Source: an uncultured Planctomycetaceae bacterium (GTDB lineage Bacteria > Planctomycetota > Planctomycetia > Pirellulales > Pirellulaceae). From it: a DNA stretch of 15,082 nt. The notes under the pieces are model-generated. The model did no database searches, was not told the origin of the DNA, and worked only from the letters and a program-made list of their open reading frames with translations. The number at the start of each line of letters is the position of its first letter. Position 1 is the stretch's first letter. Location of the stretch: the NCBI GenBank assembly GCA_903927685.1, contig CAIYOB010001402.1, positions 1 to 15,082 on the forward strand. Reading direction: 5' to 3'. A program made the translations under genes and the position numbers. Shown in pieces: positions 14,977 through 15,082 of the stretch.

Positions 14977-14995
14977 CCCGACGCGTCAGCGAGGA
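14977..14995. repeat. short sequence resembling a dispersed planctomycete intergenic repeat
   Basis: CCCGACGCGTCAGCGAGGA directly follows the stop codon of subunit D. From memory, close variants of it are abundant between genes in many planctomycetes. No second copy is present in the window to confirm this, so the call depends on recollection. Confidence 0.4.
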
Positions 14996-15031
14996 CCGTT
15001 CTGGGGTTCGTAAGGAGCTTGGGAAGGATGG

Positions 15032-15058
15032 CCGGGGTCGAGTGCAGCGAGCCCCCGG
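15032..15058 (+). terminator. possible transcript-end hairpin after the ATPase operon
   Basis: CCGGGG (15032-15037) pairs with CCCCGG (15053-15058), and TCG (15038-15040) with CGA (15048-15050), giving a 9-bp stem with a 2-base bulge and a 7-base loop, 55 bases after the last stop codon. There is no T-run. It may be a terminator-like structure or part of a dispersed repeat. Confidence 0.35.
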
Positions 15059-15082
15059 AGTCCCCGCAGACGGTGCGCTCGC

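Noticed and set aside
1..15082. tRNA, rRNA, CRISPR array, insertion sequence or attachment site
   Set aside because: I saw no cloverleaf, regularly spaced repeat array, transposase-like protein or long terminal repeat on reading both strands. A covariance-model search was not possible here.

Overview
The window looks like a chromosomal segment of a GC-rich bacterium, most likely a planctomycete. That is an inference from four things: the very high G/C at third codon positions, loosely packed intergenic DNA, short intergenic sequences that resemble dispersed repeats I associate with planctomycete genomes, and the mix of genes (FloA, an orphan prepilin peptidase, a REC-histidine kinase and a Thermus-type V/A-ATPase cluster). 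No rRNA, tRNA, CRISPR array, phage gene or insertion sequence was seen.

Layout. (1) Positions 1-2315, minus strand, hold a compact signalling operon: a soluble REC-histidine kinase, a response regulator joined to it by an ATGA overlap, and a hypothetical protein that starts at the base right after the regulator's stop and runs off the left edge. (2) Positions 2316-4023 hold a spacer with a perfect 14-bp tandem repeat, a small plus-strand gene of unknown function, and a convergent A24 prepilin peptidase on the minus strand. (3) Positions 4215-5213 encode the flotillin-like SPFH protein FloA, behind a plausible promoter. (4) Positions 5214-5700 are a gene-free spacer with hairpins and a diverged direct repeat. 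(5) Positions 5701-14976 form one long plus-strand operon. It starts with a 254-residue protein of unknown function made of two related halves. A complete rotary V/A-type ATPase follows, in the order H/G, I, K, E, C, F, A, B, D. (6) The last 106 bases are intergenic and contain repeat-like and hairpin-forming sequence.

How the genes fit together. The nine ATPase subunits form a full machine. A and B are the catalytic and non-catalytic head. D and F are the rotor shaft. C links the shaft to the membrane ring of K. I is the ion-channel stator, and E and H/G are the peripheral stalks. The subunit order is the one I know from Thermus thermophilus. Most junctions overlap by 4 or 8 bases, which points to translational coupling. 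The K subunit lacks the glutamine that follows threonine in known sodium-binding rings, so proton coupling is my guess. The most interesting unexplained gene is the duplicated 254-residue protein that leads this operon.
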